NCBI GenBank assembly: GCA_003520365.1
Contig: DOUW01000472.1
Coordinates: forward strand, 1,187-7,217
Direction of reading: 5' to 3'
Length of the DNA stretch: 6,031 bases
Source of the DNA: Massilia sp.
Lineage (GTDB): Bacteria > Pseudomonadota > Gammaproteobacteria > Burkholderiales > Burkholderiaceae_D
In this document: piece by piece, positions 5,842-6,031 of the stretch
Layout: every line of letters begins with the position of its first letter
How positions within the stretch are numbered: the stretch's first letter is position 1
Made by a program: the position numbers and the translations under genes
Notes under the pieces: model-generated
Told to the model about the DNA's origin: nothing
Seen by the model: only the letters and a program-made list of their open reading frames with translations
The model's database searches: none

Positions 5842-6031
5842 GGCGCTGTCACCGTTAGCTATGGATGAGCGGTGAACTGTCGAGCTCATTCACGGTCCAA
5901 CCCGCATCGCCATCGATACGGGTCGACCATGAAAGCGCTTCGCTTCACGAAGTGGTTTGCGGCCTTGCCCGCACTGAACGGGCCCCAACGGCTGCGCGTC
6001 CTCGACCCCTTGCGACCGGCTGCCGGGCTGC
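5842..6031 (+). mobile_element. left part of a probable IS1595-family insertion sequence (right side beyond window)
   Basis: The transposase start at 5929 implies an insertion-sequence end shortly upstream. GGCGCTGTCACC at 5842, right after the terminator tail, is a plausible left terminal repeat because ends starting with GG are common in this family. The other end and the target duplication are outside the window, so the boundary is a guess. Inverted repeats TCACCG/CGGTGA (5849-5854, 5870-5875) and GTGAA/TTCAC (5872-5876, 5889-5893) lie between this end and the gene. Confidence 0.35.
5929..6031 (+). CDS. N-terminus of a probable IS1595-family (ISXO2-like) transposase, partial
   Basis: Only 34 codons are visible, starting MKALRFTKWFAALPALNGPQ and continuing with a helical stretch RLRVLDPLRPAAGL. 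Transposases of the IS1595 group often open with a charged aromatic start, then QR-x-x-V/L-L-x-x-L, followed by a zinc ribbon and a DDE-type catalytic domain; those later parts lie beyond the window. The ATG at 5929 is preceded by GATACGGGTCGACC, which has no strong ribosome site, as is usual for weakly expressed transposases. The family call rests on remembered similarity over a short stretch. Another regulator or transposase type is possible, and intactness cannot be judged. Confidence 0.55.
   Translation, partial: MKALRFTKWFAALPALNGPQRLRVLDPLRPAAGL

Larger units (their letters stand above)
5510..5928. other. intergenic stretch without a convincing gene
   Basis: About 420 bases separate the protease stop from the transposase start. 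I see no coding region with domain-like content on either strand. The longest minus-strand frame (5674-5889) runs through the strong terminator and resembles no protein family. The stretch holds the hairpin at 5545-5572, a possible promoter near 5710-5738, the terminator at 5813-5838, and several short inverted repeats near 5849-5893 just ahead of the transposase. Confidence 0.6.

Noticed and set aside
5674..5889. Minus-strand frame of 71 codons in the right-hand gap
   Set aside because: It runs through a strong terminator, has no ribosome site and no recognisable domain.

Overview
The window looks like chromosomal DNA of a high-GC betaproteobacterium. An Oxalobacteraceae member (Massilia/Duganella-like) is my best guess, from the CtpA protein style and codon use. 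This is inferred by eye; no search was run.

Layout. (1) Bases 1-956, minus strand: the N-terminal 318 codons of a periplasmic carboxyl-terminal processing protease (S41A, CtpA-like), cut by the window edge just after its catalytic serine motif. (2) Bases 957-1136: a short gap with a possible promoter for ctpA and a small hairpin after the next gene. (3) Bases 1137-2054, minus strand: a LysR-type regulator. (4) Bases 2055-2234: a divergent control region rich in ATCGAT, with one perfect and one imperfect LysR-style inverted repeat. (5) Bases 2235-5509, plus strand: a secreted tricorn-type protease (S41B; beta-propeller repeats, tricorn core, PDZ, catalytic domain). It is split into two reading frames by an exact 26-bp tandem duplication at 3352-3403. 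Removing one copy restores a 1082-residue protein. (6) Bases 5510-5928: about 420 bases without a convincing gene, holding a strong intrinsic terminator (5813-5838) and several weaker palindromes. (7) Bases 5929-6031: the first 34 codons of what looks like an IS1595-family transposase, running off the right edge.

How the parts fit. The LysR gene and the tricorn-like gene diverge from a shared region carrying a T-N11-A operator, so the regulator probably controls itself and the protease. The protease keeps its Ser-His, Ser and Glu catalytic positions in tricorn-like spacing, and its only visible lesion is the 26-bp duplication. That points to a very recent mutation, a reversible on/off state, or an assembly artefact. 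The insertion sequence on the right suggests this flank is open to rearrangement. The most interesting features are the duplication-split protease and its operator region; I see no clearly new multi-gene system.
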